A stretch of 64,000 bases of DNA from Moringa oleifera (lineage: Eukaryota; Streptophyta; Magnoliopsida; Brassicales; Moringaceae). Below are positions 1 through 13,700 of this stretch, in pieces. Position 1 is the stretch's first letter. Every line of letters starts with the position of its first letter. A model generated the notes under the pieces. The model saw only the letters and a program-made list of their open reading frames with translations, was not told the DNA's origin and did no database searches. Location: NCBI GenBank assembly GCA_021397835.1, contig JAJFZO010000094.1, forward strand, positions 908,501 through 972,500, in the 5' to 3' direction. Both the position numbers and the translations under genes were made by a program.

Positions 1-3000
1 AAATAAAAGCCTAAACATATGAAACTTAGTGAAGCCTATATTTTCAGGACTAGGACCAGTCAAACCACTCAGTGTTTGAATAATGTTTCCTTCACCCCTC
101 CCTGCTGCATCACATCCCTTTGTTGCAACAGTTGTAGCACACATCTCCTGGAATGGTTTGGCAAATTTAAAGGTTTCCATCATTTAATTGTAAGAAAAGC
201 TTTAACAGGCATCTTTTTGTATTAAAAGAGAAAGAACCAAGTTGTCTTCATAGAACGGTATCTTAATACCATATAGAGCACAAGAAAAGGCTTAAGATGA
301 CATCTAGTTTTTGACATAACTAAATCAAATCAAATCAAATATATTTGACATAAATTACCCTGACTTCCAGATCATCAGAGGTCTCTTTAATAAATGGATG
401 TTCAAGAAGATCAGGCCAACTTAATCGATGTTGTGGTACCTGCGCCCATGATAATGAAAACCAAATTAAATTTGGTGTTGAACTAAAAGTTTACCTAAAC
501 ATCGGAGGGAGATCCATGTGATAATACAGAAACCTTATTCAGCAACCCCTTGAGGAAGCTCTTGAAATTTGGACTCATGTCATCAGGATATTTAACTGGA
601 TCCTGAAAATTATATAGGAAAATACTTTACTTTCAGAGCACCATAATTAAGAATCTCAACAAGTATAACTCAATTTCAGAAAATGTACCTTAACAATATG
701 CCTAATAAGAGCATATACTGAATTTGTATAGAATGGGGGTTGGCCAACAAATAGTTCATACCTGTTGTGTCCACCAGAAGATAACCAAACTATTTTCAGT
801 TCAAGATGAACAATACAAAGAAAAATAAGGTAGAGAAAATAATTAAATCGATAATAAGATACTTTTCCATTAAGAAAAAAAATTCTCTTTTTCTACCTCT
901 AAAATATATTTGTTCCTTACCAAAAAAGTGGAATCTGGAATTTTCAAGCAATAATAATTGAGCAATTCTTCATGAGATAAAATACTTGTGGAAACTAATA
1001 TATATATAAAAAAAAAGATTTTGTTTAAATGACTTCCACATTCTACTAGGTTTAAAAAGACCCCCAGCTTGGGGATCACGAAATTCATTGGTACTGGACT
1101 GTGATTGGATGTCACCCTATGAATGTCAAAGGGTTAAAAGCATAACTTCCAACATTAACACTACATATCTTGCCATAAGGGCCCATCTTGATCCTGCAAA
1201 AGACAACAAGCAATCTTGCATCATGCAATCATCACTACCAAGTAGTCCAATGCACCATTTTGATTACACTATTCCTATTCAGCAGCTTTTCTACTTTTAA
1301 ACAAATCATTACCCAAAGCTGAAAACAACTTTAGGAAAAAAGTCAATAACATAACATTCCATTGCACGAACAAAAGATTAACCTAGATAACTTAAACTAA
1401 GTTACAATATGAAAGACCATCTGAAACAAAATGAAAATGAGGTGAGCAACTTTCTTCTTTTTTTTCCTCGTTCTTTTTTATAACCGAGAATGCACCCTAG
1501 ATCTACTATTGGACCGCCCTTGCATAGTCAATCAAGGAAGTGATGTCTTGGTCCCTGAGACATACTCTACTCCAAACATAATTTTGATCCCCAACAACTG
1601 CATCCAAGGTGTCTGCAGCTTTGGTTCACCTTGGTTTCCCCCTTCACAACTGAGAAAACTCCATAGGGGCTCAGCCAAAAAAAAACAAAAACAATTGATT
1701 ACCGGCAAGTAAACCAAAGTAAAGCTAACAAAGTCTTTCACTTCAGAATAAGGAAACTTTCACCTACAATATAACTCCAAGTGACCATAAATCGGCAGTG
1801 TGGTTATAGGGCTGTTCCCGTACCAATTCTGGGGCCATGTACAAAGGAGTGCCTGGAAAACATTTTACAAATGCAGCCTTAAATGGGCATAGAAGCAGAG
1901 AAATTTCATTTGATATTTTCTAGAGCACTTTGTGAAGAGTTTCAAATCAGAAAACAAAAATAAACAAACCTTTTATGGATCGCAGAACTACAGTGTTTGT
2001 GGACATAGCGCGTGCAAACCCAAAATCACAAAGCTGAGATGAACAAAGCAACAAAGTAACAATACGATTAATAAAAAATGAAATTAACTCCATAAATTTA
2101 TAATTCACTGAACATGTGATCGTAACTACCCTTCCTTATCAGAATGCCAAATATACAGGCAAAACAACAAGAGATAAAATTGAGAACAACTAATGGATGC
2201 AGAAAATGCTATATTTAACCACCTTACTGCATTTTCTACACCAAACATGTCCTGCCAAGATGTATTCCGATGCGATTAAAGGTGGTAGAAGAGGAAAGGA
2301 GAGGAGAGCAGAAGAAGTGAAAGAGGCACTCCAACAGGAGACAAACATTATCAATAGAACATCTCTATATGTGTGTTCTTCCCAAACTCATGCATAAACA
2401 AAGAGTTTATCCCCATCCTTACATTAATTTGTTTTACCCAAAAATCTCAATGACCAACTTGTAGCTAACATGATGAGATATGGAACACATTGGACACCCC
2501 AAAAAGGATTTCTTTTCATGGAGTGTTCATTAAACTAAATTCAAATGAGATGTATCTTAGTTAGAACAATAGCGGGACCTGACATTTTATATAGTTAATG
2601 CCAGTACAAGAAAACTACAATAACAAGTTAGTGAAGATATGTGGGTGTTTAATCAATAAACTTCTGTTTTCATACAAAGTTCATACAACATTGCTAAGTT
2701 TCATTTTCTAAACCAGAAAAATAGTATAAGGTATAAGGATGAGCAAAAATACCAATTAAACAATGAGTTGAATGGATAGGTTTTGATTTTTGATGCATTG
2801 GTCCTTGAAGTTTGTAGTAATAGAATTGGAGTAGCATAGCTAGTTAAAAGAAAACTAAAAGTAAAATGGTGATCATCTACCGCTTCCACCAATTTAGTAG
2901 ATTCTTTTGTTCGAGAAATTCAATCAAAAATTTCCCTTGGCCCAATCTTGATATTCTCTTTGGACATATTTCACTTAAGCTTAGAAGTTGAGGTACCGAC

Positions 3001-6000
3001 AAGTTACACACAAAACAACAGAAAGTAAAAAAAGAAATAACATGAAATTACCATTTTACATTCTTAAATCTTCTATTGAAATCAAATTTGCAGGTGTATT
3101 ATCCAATCCTCCATACATTGATACACATGAGATCTCCTTGAAAAATGAGTTGTTTACTTGTTACATATAAGAACTGGGTTCAAATTTCAAATGTAATGAT
3201 CCACATACCAAAATACTTAATGTGCATGATTTTCTCCTTTGTAGGATAACAATCAAACTCAACTTAGTGCAAACTAGGGCGACAAACACAAGACATAGAA
3301 GGATAATTACTTGATGTAGAAGCTAAGGTGCCATAAGCACACTAAAGAGTCAAGCAGATCTAAGATATTTGTAGGGATATTAGACTCATATAAACTGTTT
3401 AGATTTTTTCTTAGTTTTTGTATTCTTAACATAATCATTTTGAAAAAATACATAATATAAAAAAATTAAGTTCTATTTATTTCGCACATGAATAATTAGT
3501 TGTTAACTTCAAAATTTTGTTTTTTACACCTCTCATTATAAATGGCAATACATTTTTAGTTACACATACTTTCCACTGTTAATATGTTCATGTTATTTAT
3601 AGTTAATCTGTAAATGGTTTTTGAACATGAAAAAGATATCTAAAAGATGTTTGTTTCTTTAAACAATTATCAAATTGAGTAACTAAACGTATTTGAGTTT
3701 CAGATAACTGAGCTTTTGCTGTCAACAATGGAAAACTACTTTCTAAAGCTCAAAACAAAGCCTCCTTTAACTTCCAAAGCTATAAAAATTAGGATCTAAG
3801 TCATGCTTCAAAACTATTGTTTGTTCGTAAGTAATACCGATTATTTACAGAATACTTAGAATTTAACGCTTTACTTTGTAGGCCTAAAACTCTTCACCTA
3901 TCAGTATTAACTTTGTTAATTAGTCACTGTACTCTGTACATCACATGCAAGTGTTTTGCGTCTGTGGTTTATTGTATTTTCCATTTGCAACTAACATACT
4001 AGTTCTATCCTACAATTTCTTCACATCCTTTATATGTGCCCTATTGTCTTGGTCATACTGGACACCTCAGCACAGATAAAATTCACAAAATTAAAAAAAT
4101 GAACAACAACAAACAAACAAACCAACAAAAACAAAATGGACAAAGGAAGCAAAAAACAACTATCCAATAAACATTAAGCACATCAAATTAGAATTAATCA
4201 TTGAACTTGTTCCAATGACAATAAGCTCAGCAAGACACTACTGTTTCACAAAAGGCCTGATATGATAGACTTCTTTCAATGTGCATAGGAACCCATTGGA
4301 TCCCTATTAAGCTTTGGATATAGTATTTGTAAATCGGGACTATATTTTTGCATATTAAATCTAGGATATGCATTCTAAATCACATAGAATGGAATATACT
4401 AATTTCAATTCCAAGATTAACATCAAGTTTGATAAATTTGACTCCCACTCGAGCTTCAAAACCCATGTAAGTCTGTAAACATGTGATGTCCAAGATGTAC
4501 CAGCTTCACCTCACAAAATTGTTCTTCTTAACATAAGATACTGGTCCAAGTTATAGAAAAATACAAGTCACTTATCATTAAGATTCCAAAGACAAGTAGT
4601 CTTCGCAAAATAATTTGCAAAAACAGAAAAAAAAAACGTATAATAAATCAAATAAAAGAAAAGAAAATGAGGCGTAATCCCTTGTTCTAAAGCCTAACAT
4701 GAGTATTAACTATAACTATAAAGCACACTAATTGGAATAGTTGCCTTTCATTTTGGTCCCACAACATAAAAATAGTTCAATAGTAGCAACAATCTTTGAT
4801 TATGCACACATAATGAAAAACAATTGAACACATAATCTAATCTAAGAAACCTACCTTGACAACAGATCCAGCACCAATGAGAATGTTTTGAGGCTTCATA
4901 TCACGATGAATAATACGGTTGGAATGCAAGTAATGCAATGCTCTCACCTGGAAAATCAACAGAAGACAATACCATTGAGAGGAAGCACTTTGTATGAAAT
5001 AGAACAACAAACAAGAAGATCGATACACAAAAAACTTCATTACAATTGAAAATTGTGACCAAAGCAATATCTTTGGAGAGGAATATACCAACTGCTTTGC
5101 AATTGCTTGAACTTGTTCCTCAGGCAGGCATTTGTCATCCTCAATGATCTCAAACAAATCACCCTGGAAAGTTGAAGTTACAACCAACTATTCATCTATA
5201 TGATGGTGTCTACAACCAATTGTAAGTGTTTATGCATCTGTAATACTAGACAAATGAATACCTAGTGGGCATAAAAGTAGATAATGGAAAAGGAATAATT
5301 ACATGAGCAAATTCCGTTACAACACAAAATTCTTGAGGGCTTTCAAAGGAATCAAGCATTTCAATGATGTTTTCATGCTTCAGCTTTCTCAGAATCTGCA
5401 GCAATCAAGAAGCTCAATCACCATATGCTGAAAACTATAAAACCATTACTTCTGAAGCATATAGCAGAAGTTTCAAACTCACTTAATTTTGTCATAACAA
5501 AGTGTAAAAATCAGGCAGAATGTAGGTGAATCTAATACATGCACGCCTTTTCCTCTAACAAATCAATAAAAAATAATGATGAAGACTCAATTAATAAATC
5601 TCCGGTGGTGAAAAAAAAAAAAAACTGTACAGGCTCCAATAATTAGGTTAAAACGTCACATAAAAGTGTGGACACATGCATAGGGAGTCTCTAGCAACTT
5701 GATAATTTCACAAGCATAAACTTCTCAAACAAAATGATATATTTATTTCCTTTGCCTTTGCCTTTTCACAAGATCAAATTGAGGTCCCCAATATATTGGT
5801 TTTGCACTACAAATTCTGTTTTTCTGACCACTAAGAATATCTATCAATCCAACGACTAGGTATGATTTTATTGGGCCAAACACCAATTTTTAAGCAAAAG
5901 CCGATCCTACTATTAGCTGTTACTGTTTCTACTAATCAATCATCAGGGTGTATATATATATATAGATGTATATGTGTTCATACATATGTAAGAGAAACAC

Positions 6001-6521
6001 TGGAAGACAGCAGGAAAGGCCAGGCATGTCAGAAAAGTATATCAAAGAAAAAATTTGCAAGAAATCATTCTTCGAATGTGGAACAAATACAAAAATACTG
6101 CCCAAAGGAAGATTTCTATAACCATATAGTTCCCAGCTTAGCTATTAATTAGCCACCTATGAGATACATGTCAAACTCCCAGAGCAGGCAGACCTTGTCA
6201 AGTGATCTTAATGTAATTCGTGAAGAGAAAGTTACAGTGATAAACTAATTTAATTACCTCAATTTCCTGCCTTAAATTATGTATGTCCTTGTCACTTTTC
6301 CCATGCTTCATAATAAATTTCATTGCAACAGTCTGAAATCAAAAAGAAAAAAGTTGATGGAAAAGAAAATAAGAGAGCAGACAAAGACAAATAAACATTC
6401 TAGACTAATGGTTAAAGAACACAACATTTACCTGGCCCGTATGTTTCCGTCTTCCCTTGTATACTTTCCCAAAAGAGCCCTCACCTACAAGCTCAATCAC
6501 ATGATAATTCTCGAGCCCCAT
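1..6521 (-). CDS. TIO: TIO/FUSED-type serine/threonine kinase, 5' half (partial)
   Basis: Spliced gene on the minus strand, running off the left edge. Coding exons in transcript order: 6521-6432, 6332-6258, 5395-5303, 5163-5089, 4947-4855, 2033-1970, 1852-1768, 761-689, 602-534, 439-359 and 147-1 (partial). All borders are GT/AG and the frame holds through every junction. The first 266 residues form a complete kinase domain: glycine loop GEGSFG (about 13-18), VAMK lysine, catalytic [11 protein letters not shown] in LCDFGFA, and MAPE. They closely match plant TIO, the FUSED-family kinase that acts with phragmoplast kinesins in cytokinesis. The last exon encodes the start of the linker ([20 protein letters not shown]). 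The long C-terminal repeat region expected for the family lies outside the window. Start chosen at [15 protein letters not shown] because it matches the family N-terminus and follows an acceptor three bases upstream. The intron from 4854 to 2034 is about 2.8 kb. The family call is recognition from sequence; the cellular role is family knowledge. Confidence 0.93.
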
Positions 6522-7700
6522 ATTCTACAAATGTATTATTAGCAAAATAATTAGCATTTTTAAGATTGGTTGATGAACAAGAAAATACACAAATTTTGGG
6601 GAAGCTCAGTGGGTACAGGTCAAATTCAGACCCCTATTTTTTTAATTTGTGATTTTAGTTGCATCATCAAGCATATTTCAGCGGATTAAAATGAAAGTTT
6701 GAAGAACTAAAAGCTAAACAATTCGCTTAAAGTATTTTATTTATATAAATAAAGGTCTACTTCAAACCCATCTATTATGATCTAACTCCGTATCTGAGAG
6801 ACATTCTAACCTCTAATATACAAAAATACTCTCTCTTAAGTCCATAGCTAGCCATCTCCACCAATTTCACTTCATATCTGATCAGTGCAGTAAACAAGGA
6901 AAACTGCCATAAAAGTCACTGAAAAATCGGAAAAAGGAGACCTATTAATTCCACCCCTCCAGGGAAAAGTTATTCAATACCTCCCCAACCCCTCATGCCC
7001 CCCCCCCCCCAACAACAAAACAAAAAAAAGAAAAAAAAAGAAAAGAAAGAAAGTGGACCAAAATGGTTCTGTTTTTAACTAAAACGCCTTTTTGGGAAAA
7101 ATTGAATTTTAGCATGTGGAACTTCTCAAGGGTGCATTTCTGCCAAAACCCTACGTCTTAATAAACACTAAAAAGAAGATTGCACTGTTACTGAAAATGA
7201 CAAAGCAAGGCGAAGAAATGGAGATAAAATTGGACAATGTAGTACTGTTGGGCTTCGAGGAAAAGATAATTCAATATCCAACTTAAATTACAAGTTAGAT
7301 GAGGTACAGTATTCGTTTCATTTCAACAAACCAGAGCGGCACTATAACTTGAAATCCATTCTCGTATCCTTTATGCTCTCATCAATCAAACAGAGAAATG
7401 AGAAACAGAAAACATTAAGATTTGGGAGACAACAATAAGGAAACCTAAACCTGCGTTTAAAATCATTAAAAACCCAGGATCAGCACAAGGACCCGAGTCT
7501 AGATAGAAAGTTTAAAGAGAGAGTGTGTACCTCACTGATTGGAGGACCAGCAGAAAACGTAGTGAGAGAGTATGGAGTGGATGAGCAAAGAGTACCTAGA
7601 AGGAGAAAGATAATTTTGAAAAGAGAGAGAGAGAGAGAGAGAGGGATGGTTTTCCCGCTCACACAAATTGAAGCTTCAGGCCGGATGTTATTCCCTTCCA
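6522..7700 (-). promoter_or_regulatory. 5' leader and leader intron of the TIO gene
   Basis: The ATG exon is preceded three bases upstream by an acceptor (TTTGTAG, G at 6525). Upstream on the minus strand a good donor, CAGTGAG followed by GTACAC, lies at 7531/7530. This predicts a non-coding first exon near 7531-7700 and a leader intron of about 1 kb (7530-6525). The predicted first exon is rich in CT on the transcribed strand. The transcription start is not determined from sequence. Confidence 0.6.
7622..7643. repeat. (AG)11 microsatellite in the TIO leader/promoter
   Basis: Perfect AG dinucleotide run. On the TIO-sense strand it reads as a CT run within the predicted first non-coding exon or core promoter. 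CT-rich leaders are common in plant genes, and the tract is likely length-polymorphic. Confidence 0.9.
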
Positions 7701-8639
7701 TGCTTATTGCAAGGTCTGTTTGTTTAAATTTTATAAAAATATGTCTAAAATAAAATTAAATTAAATATAAAAAATCCAAACATTATTCAAATTTCAATTT
7801 AAATATCAACATTTTAATTTATTTCACTTTCAATTTTTATTATTAAAATTATTAAATAAATTTCATATTTTATTTTAAAATTAGTTTTTAATAATTTTTA
7901 ATTTTTAAACTATTTTTAATAATGTAAAATTATAAAAATATTTTAATATCCAAAAATTTTTCAAAATTTTTCTATTTGAGTGAAAAATTTTAAGTTATAA
8001 ATTTTTAATTTAAGTGCTTTATTTTTAAAATTTTTGATAGCATCTAAATTTAATTAGATTGAAATTTAAATGTAAAATTAAATCAATTAAAATTTTAATG
8101 TTTAAATTAAAACTAAGATAAACTTTAATTTTTTAATATTTATTTAAATATAAAAATTTTAAATTATATTTATTTTTTAATTTAAGCATAAATTAATTTA
8201 ATTGTATTCATAATGTTTTAATTAAGTTTCATTTAAATCGTGGCTCAAATATGTCTTATATTACGTTATTTTTATAAAATTTTGATGATATAATTTTTTA
8301 AAAAAATACTTCAATTTTTAAAATTTGATATTTTTTATGATAGTAATTTAAATATTTTTTTACTTGTTTAAAAAGTTTCAAGTCAAAATACATCTTTAAT
8401 TTATTATTTTAAAAAATTTAAATATTAAAAATATCATGATTTAAGGTTTTTTATATTTATTTTTAAATTATAATACTAGATAATATTTAGTGTTTTCATA
8501 AGATAAAATTATTTTATTAATGATTATTTAATAATATAAATTCTGAATTTATGTTTTTTTATATAAATTAAAAATAAAAAACATAAAAATAAGAATAAAA
8601 ATTCTGTAAAAATTTGATGTTTATTTTATATTATCAATC

Positions 8640-8862
8640 AAACTTTCATATTTGAAAATTGATAAATTAGATCTTGATTTATTAATTTAAATTAAGTTGA
8701 ATATTATTAAAAAATTAAAAATTGAACATATTCAAATTAAAGATCTCATATAATGAATTTTTTATTCAAAATTTTTCACAGATATAAAAAAATCCAAGCT
8801 ATCATCATAAAAAGTTTCAAATTTTTTAAGTACTAAATATATATATATATATATATATATAT
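8640..8862. repeat. Diverged AT-rich repeat copy plus (AT)n
   Basis: The stretch around 8757-8850 (TTCAAAATTTTTCACAG, then AAAAAATCCAAGCTATCATC, then AAAAAGTTTC, then TAAGTACTAAATAT) parallels 9380-9470 in the same order with many substitutions. It ends in an AT microsatellite at 8837-8862. Alignment is by eye in very AT-rich sequence, so the boundaries are soft. Confidence 0.45.
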
Positions 8863-9269
8863 TGAATTTATAATCTCAAATATTTAAAAAGTATATAAAA
8901 GATAGATCTTACATTGAAAAATATTTAAATTTGAAAGATGCCCTTAAAATGGAAAAAATATTTTATTCGAGTTATTTTAGCAACGAGAATAATATTAATT
9001 TTTTATAAAAATTTGAATTAAGATTCAATTTAGACTAAATTGATAGATCAATATTCAATTTATTATTTTTTTAATATAAAAATTTGATTGGTAGTATAGG
9101 GTAAACTTAAGATTAACTTAAGATAATCTTTACCCTGAAAATAACTATGTAATTAACTCAAAGAGTTGGTTTCCAAATTAAAAAAATATAAAAATTACTT
9201 AAATTTTTTTAAAAAACACTCTCATTTATTAGTCAACTTTTAAAAGTTGGGGTAAATATAAAAAAAATA

Positions 9270-9650
9270 TTATACTTTTCATGTTTTCCAATCAAAACTT
9301 TATAATTTTGAAATATTTATTTGGTTCGAATTAATTTAATTTTTAATTTTTTAAATGAGCTATTTAAACTAAAAATATTCAATAAAATTTGAATTGAAAA
9401 TTTTTACAAATGAAAAAAATTCAAAATATCATTACAAAAAAGTTTAATTTCTTAATACTTAAAATATGTTTATTAAAATTTTTACAATATTAAAATTTTA
9501 AAAAAAATTATAAAAAAGTAACTCATGAGTTAAAAATTTTACAAAATTAAGGAATGAACTCAAAATAGAATGTAAAATTGATCTGAATCAAGTTTGAATA
9601 TCTCAACAATGAAAATATTTTTAATTTTTTATAGTTAATTGGAGTAAAAA
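9270..9650. repeat. AT-rich dispersed repeat, copy B
   Basis: Shares ordered blocks with 14490-14830: GTTAAAAATT, then GAACTCAAAATAGAATGTAAAATTGAT, versus TAAACTCGAAATAAAATGTAAAATTCAT, followed by an AATAAAAATAT-type block. Same orientation. The two copies lie either side of the 10.0-13.7 kb element. Family unknown. Confidence 0.5.
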
Positions 9651-9974
9651 GTCTAATTTAGACCCATAAGTTTATAAGTAAAATTAATCTAAATGAAATT
9701 ACTTTGTCTTAAATGAAAAAAGTGCATAATTTTAAGTTTATTTATATTCACATAAAAGTTATTAAATAGTAACAATTTCGTACAAAGCAAACTAGGCGCT
9801 CTAACTTCTTCTAAATGTGGCATTTCCAAAAGGGTATTTTTTGTTTATTCATAAGTGTTTCTCAGTCAATAAAACCAAAAAGAATTTGGCAAAAATGATC
9901 TTAATTTTTTCTCTTTCTACATAAAAGTTAACTTTTGTTAACTTATATTTTAAAATCCATTTTGTTGCTATGAG

Positions 9975-10580
9975 AATTGAAATGCCCCATTGTCATAGAA
10001 ACGCTCATGTCAAACATTCTCTCTCTTTCCATTTCTTACTTCTTGGCACTTTTTCCTTATGACGACCATAAGGTGGTGGAAAGAAAAAAGTTAAAAATCA
10101 CATTTTCTTCTCTTCTTTTTTTCTCTCAATAATTTTTCATCCATAAGCTATACATTTGTGAAATTAATGGTACGCGTTGTTTGTAGCTACATCATCATTT
10201 AAAGCTAACAACAAAAGTACAAAAGAACCACTATTTATTTTTTTTTAAAAAAAATTAGGTGATAAAGTGTAACAGTTTTTACTCAATTTTGTAAGTGAGG
10301 CTTTGATTCTTGTTCAATGAAATTTATGGTAGCCTTTGTGTTATTTTAAAAAATCATTTCATTTGAAACTTTTAGGTAGATTTAAAAAAATGACTCTGAC
10401 TTACGATCAATAGTAAATTGAGTTTCTTTTTTTTACAACATTTGTTACTTATTGTTGTAAATTTATTTAATCTTTTACATAATGGGTTATGTATGACCAT
10501 TCGTATAATAGGTTCCATGTAACCTTCTACAATATGCTCAATATAAATTCCAGGCAACTTTTATACCATAAGTTTTGTGT
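9975..10580 (+). mobile_element. Copy of the 'TTTCATGTAAC' repeat element (left arm)
   Basis: Resembles 29677-29880 and 31570-32290. Shared ordered blocks include GCACTTTTTCC, ATAAGCTA(T/C)ACATTTGT, TTTTG(T/C)AAGTGAGG(C/T)TTTG(A/G)TTCTTG and a downstream set of degenerate CATGTAAC repeats (10440-10570). Copies are clearly related but diverged. No transposase was recognised within the arm and no clean terminal inverted repeat or target duplication could be fixed. Class unresolved: MULE-like or Helitron-like non-autonomous element are both possible. Confidence 0.55.
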
Positions 10581-13199
10581 ACATTATAGGAAAATGCTAA
10601 AATATGATCCCTTGCTACTTACTAATGAATTAATAGGGCACTTATGAAGAAAGTGGCTTTTTTAGCTTAATGACAAAAGTTAGCTACAAATCGAATATCT
10701 GTCGCTAAGGATGATTTTTTGAAATCTTTTAATCATTTTAAATTTTTTAATAATTTGAAAAACTTAGCGATAAACAAGGTGATCAATCATTTTGTCATCG
10801 TCACTAGTAGACTTTGATGCTCGTCATAAGCCACCCTAAAATTGGGGCAGCATAGCCTCATTTCTTTTCTCATTTCTTTTACCTTTTTTTCTTTCTTTTC
10901 TAGTGACATTGCCTCTTTCCTTCCTTCTACTCCTTCTTCCACAACACCGTGAGCAGCACCGACCAACCTAATGTGCTTGTGCCTTGCCCTACCATCACAT
11001 CCACGCCCGGCTACACCACCATGCCCAACCTCACCCTCAACCAACCTTAACCTCGTTACTAGTCCCAACGTAGTCTCACACCTAGTGCAGTTATGCCCAT
11101 GATCGCCCAGTCTATGCCCACTATCACCCATCATAGGCTAGCCCTATGCCTAGGTATTATCACCCTTTGAACATGTAATTATAGAAAATCTTTGGTTATT
11201 TTTTATGTCAAATTTCAATTAGTTTTGTTAATACTATGTTTAATTTGATTAAAAAATATCATCGACATTATTAACTTAATGATTTTATGTTTAATTTGTT
11301 GTGTAATTAGATCACTAAAAGAAAAAATATATATAACTAGATGTTAATTAGATGTTACCTATTTAATTAGATACATTTATATGTCTTGTTTAAATTAATT
11401 TATATATATAGTTTGAGTTATTTTATATCTAAATGATCAAATTATTCAATCTATGATTGGAAGTGCAAATTTTGAGCACTATATATTGATATATTATTTA
11501 TTATATTATATTTTCAGCATGTATTTCAAGGGATTTAATTTAATTTTTAAAGGAGACTTTACTAAATTTTAGGTAAAAATTTATTTGTCATACTAAATTA
11601 GTTATATTAACTATATCAACATAATTAAATGAAAAGGTGAAAAAGGCAAGATTACTTTATAAAGAAAGGTCATGGCATTTATAGTCCACAATTATCTCCA
11701 TATTTGCAACCTTTAGATGAGAAAGAGGTCACAACTACATCACCTACACATGGTTTTGTTAGTTATCTTTAAGGCTCTTTAGGATTTGCTACTACGAATG
11801 TGTCTACCTCCTTGAGTTTGCAAAGTATAAGTAGATAACATTTTCATGTAGCTAATAATATATAAGTATTCATAATTGTTTTTAGTACTTATATCAGTAT
11901 CTTATAAGTTTTCTTAATGTATTTGATTTGTTTATTATTTTTTTGATCGCATAGAGCTATCAAATAAATGTTACACAAAAATTTCTAGGATCTTTTAGGA
12001 GATGGTCGATTTAACTTGGTTAATGTGAAAGATATTTCTTTGAAAACCAAGAACTTCTACTTGGTGGAATTCAACGAACGATTATTTTTTTTAACAAATA
12101 TTATACTTATCATTTATTTTTACAAAAATAATTTATATGGAATGAGACAGTCGATGCAGTGATGAGAGCCGCTTAGAAGCCTAAGGTCGTTAAGTGATAT
12201 GTTGATCTAATGTAAGTAAAAGACAATAGACAAACCCAATTCATTCGAAAATACACATGGGAGCAAAGATAGCAAGAATGAAATCGGATGTAGCAGAAAG
12301 AAAAATGCAGGATAACCTTCAAAAATTGACAGAGCAAAATAAGTGGATTTAGGTCAAATTCCTCTTAACATAGTGGATATTCATGTCTTTTACTTGATCA
12401 TTTTTCACTCTTGGTATTCATAAATTTAATTTACTTACATAAACTTGAATGAAAATAGTCTACTATCTTATCAATATTTATTTATTATGTTTTTATTTGT
12501 ATGGAAAGGAGTTGAATTAAAATCTAACTCCTATAGAGCTTTTAGATGAACTCAATTATAATTTTTATTTGATTCGGTTTAAGTAATGAATTACTTAATA
12601 TATATTCTTTTCTTGTAAGATTGCATCGAAGAATTGGTTGCCTCTGCTTCCCAATTAAATGATGGATATTTTGAGACTCTTAAGGTAAACTACACTTAAG
12701 TCTATTATGAGACAGTAAGTGGAGAGAAAAAGTATTGAGTGTATGGGCTTGGCTCTTATACTCGATCATACTATTCGTGCGATAGCTTTAACAATGAATG
12801 ATCTGTTGATGATGCAATCATACAAGATACATTGAAGGCTATGAAAGAATTGTTAAAGTAAGAGGGAATAAGACCATATGTAATTTGAGCAGAAGGAGGT
12901 CAAGATGAAGGATTGTATTTGTTAGATGGTGATATTATTTTTGAGAGGCCCACCTTCTGGCTCCTTTTCAGCCTCACTCGAGGGCTCTACTTAATGTCGA
13001 ATTTGATTCTTAAAGTGACACACTTATTTTCTTTTATTTTAGTTAATTGAAATATTATAGTGTCATGTATTAACTATTCATATATATGTATAATTTCAAT
13101 CAAATTTAATTTTAATTTTTTTATTCATTAAACATCATTGATTTATGGGTTATAATCAAATAATATATATATATATATAATTTTAAAATTAAATTAGCA
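10581..13199. other. Interior of a probable degraded element; no intact gene
   Basis: Lies between repeat arrays of opposite orientation (10.44-10.57 and 13.35-13.57 kb). Contains a locally GC-richer patch at 10795-11150, then broken coding-like stretches around 11630-12350 and 12620-13000, interrupted by stops in all frames. I could not name a transposase domain. A degraded CACTA/PTTA-type or other DNA transposon interior is possible but unproven. Confidence 0.35.
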
Positions 13200-13700
13200 A
13201 TGGAAGTCTCTGTCATTAATCTTTCACAACCTAACGACAAATTATTAACACATATGCATCGCAATTTTAACACTGACATTAAGGCTATCAAGGATGCATC
13301 AAGCTTAAGCTTGCAAGGTTACACAGAGCTTGAGCTAATAAGATTACATAGATTTTATGTTGATAAGATTATATGGAGCCTTTATAGTCAAGGTTACATA
13401 TAGTTTTAGTTTATAATGTTACATGAAGCCTAACATTAAAACGCCACATATTGCTTAAACTAACAATGTTACATGGCGTCTTAATTAACAAGATTCCATA
13501 GAGTCTTAACAAACAAAGTCACACAGAGTTTAATCTTATAGGGTTACACGAAGTTTAATCTTACAAGATTACATAAAATGGAAACAACAAACACAGAACC
13601 CACTAGAGATTTCACCAAAAAACAACAGTCAACTAATGATAGAAAAAAACAACAGTCAACTAATGATAGAAAAAAACAACATATGCAAAATTTGATGGCA
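13200..13700 (-). repeat. Inverted copy of the 'CATGTAAC' array (right arm)
   Basis: From about 13310 to 13575 there are seven to eight degenerate units of about 30-35 bp of the form AGGTTACATGAAGCCTAA, the reverse complement of the units at 10.5 and 32.2 kb. Next to it, a 27-bp unit beginning AACAACAGTCAACTAATGAT is tandemly duplicated at 13621-13674. Confidence 0.6.

Larger units (their letters stand above)
7750..9770. other. Extremely AT-rich intergenic DNA without genes
   Basis: About 2 kb dominated by A/T runs with no ORF that looks coding. It contains an AT dinucleotide tract at 8837-8862 and diverged copies of an AT-rich repeat (described separately). Nothing else recognisable. Confidence 0.8.

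Noticed and set aside
5862..6152. 96-codon plus-strand ORF inside TIO intron 2
   Set aside because: Low-complexity, includes an AT microsatellite, and no homology. It lies in an intron of the opposite-strand gene.
8837..8862. (AT)n tract as a replication origin or matrix attachment element
   Set aside because: Such tracts are common in AT-rich plant intergenic DNA and nothing further supports a function.
10787..11134. 115-codon minus-strand ORF as a gene
   Set aside because: His/Gly/Arg-rich text from a skewed-composition patch, no recognisable domain, isolated in repeat-filled DNA.
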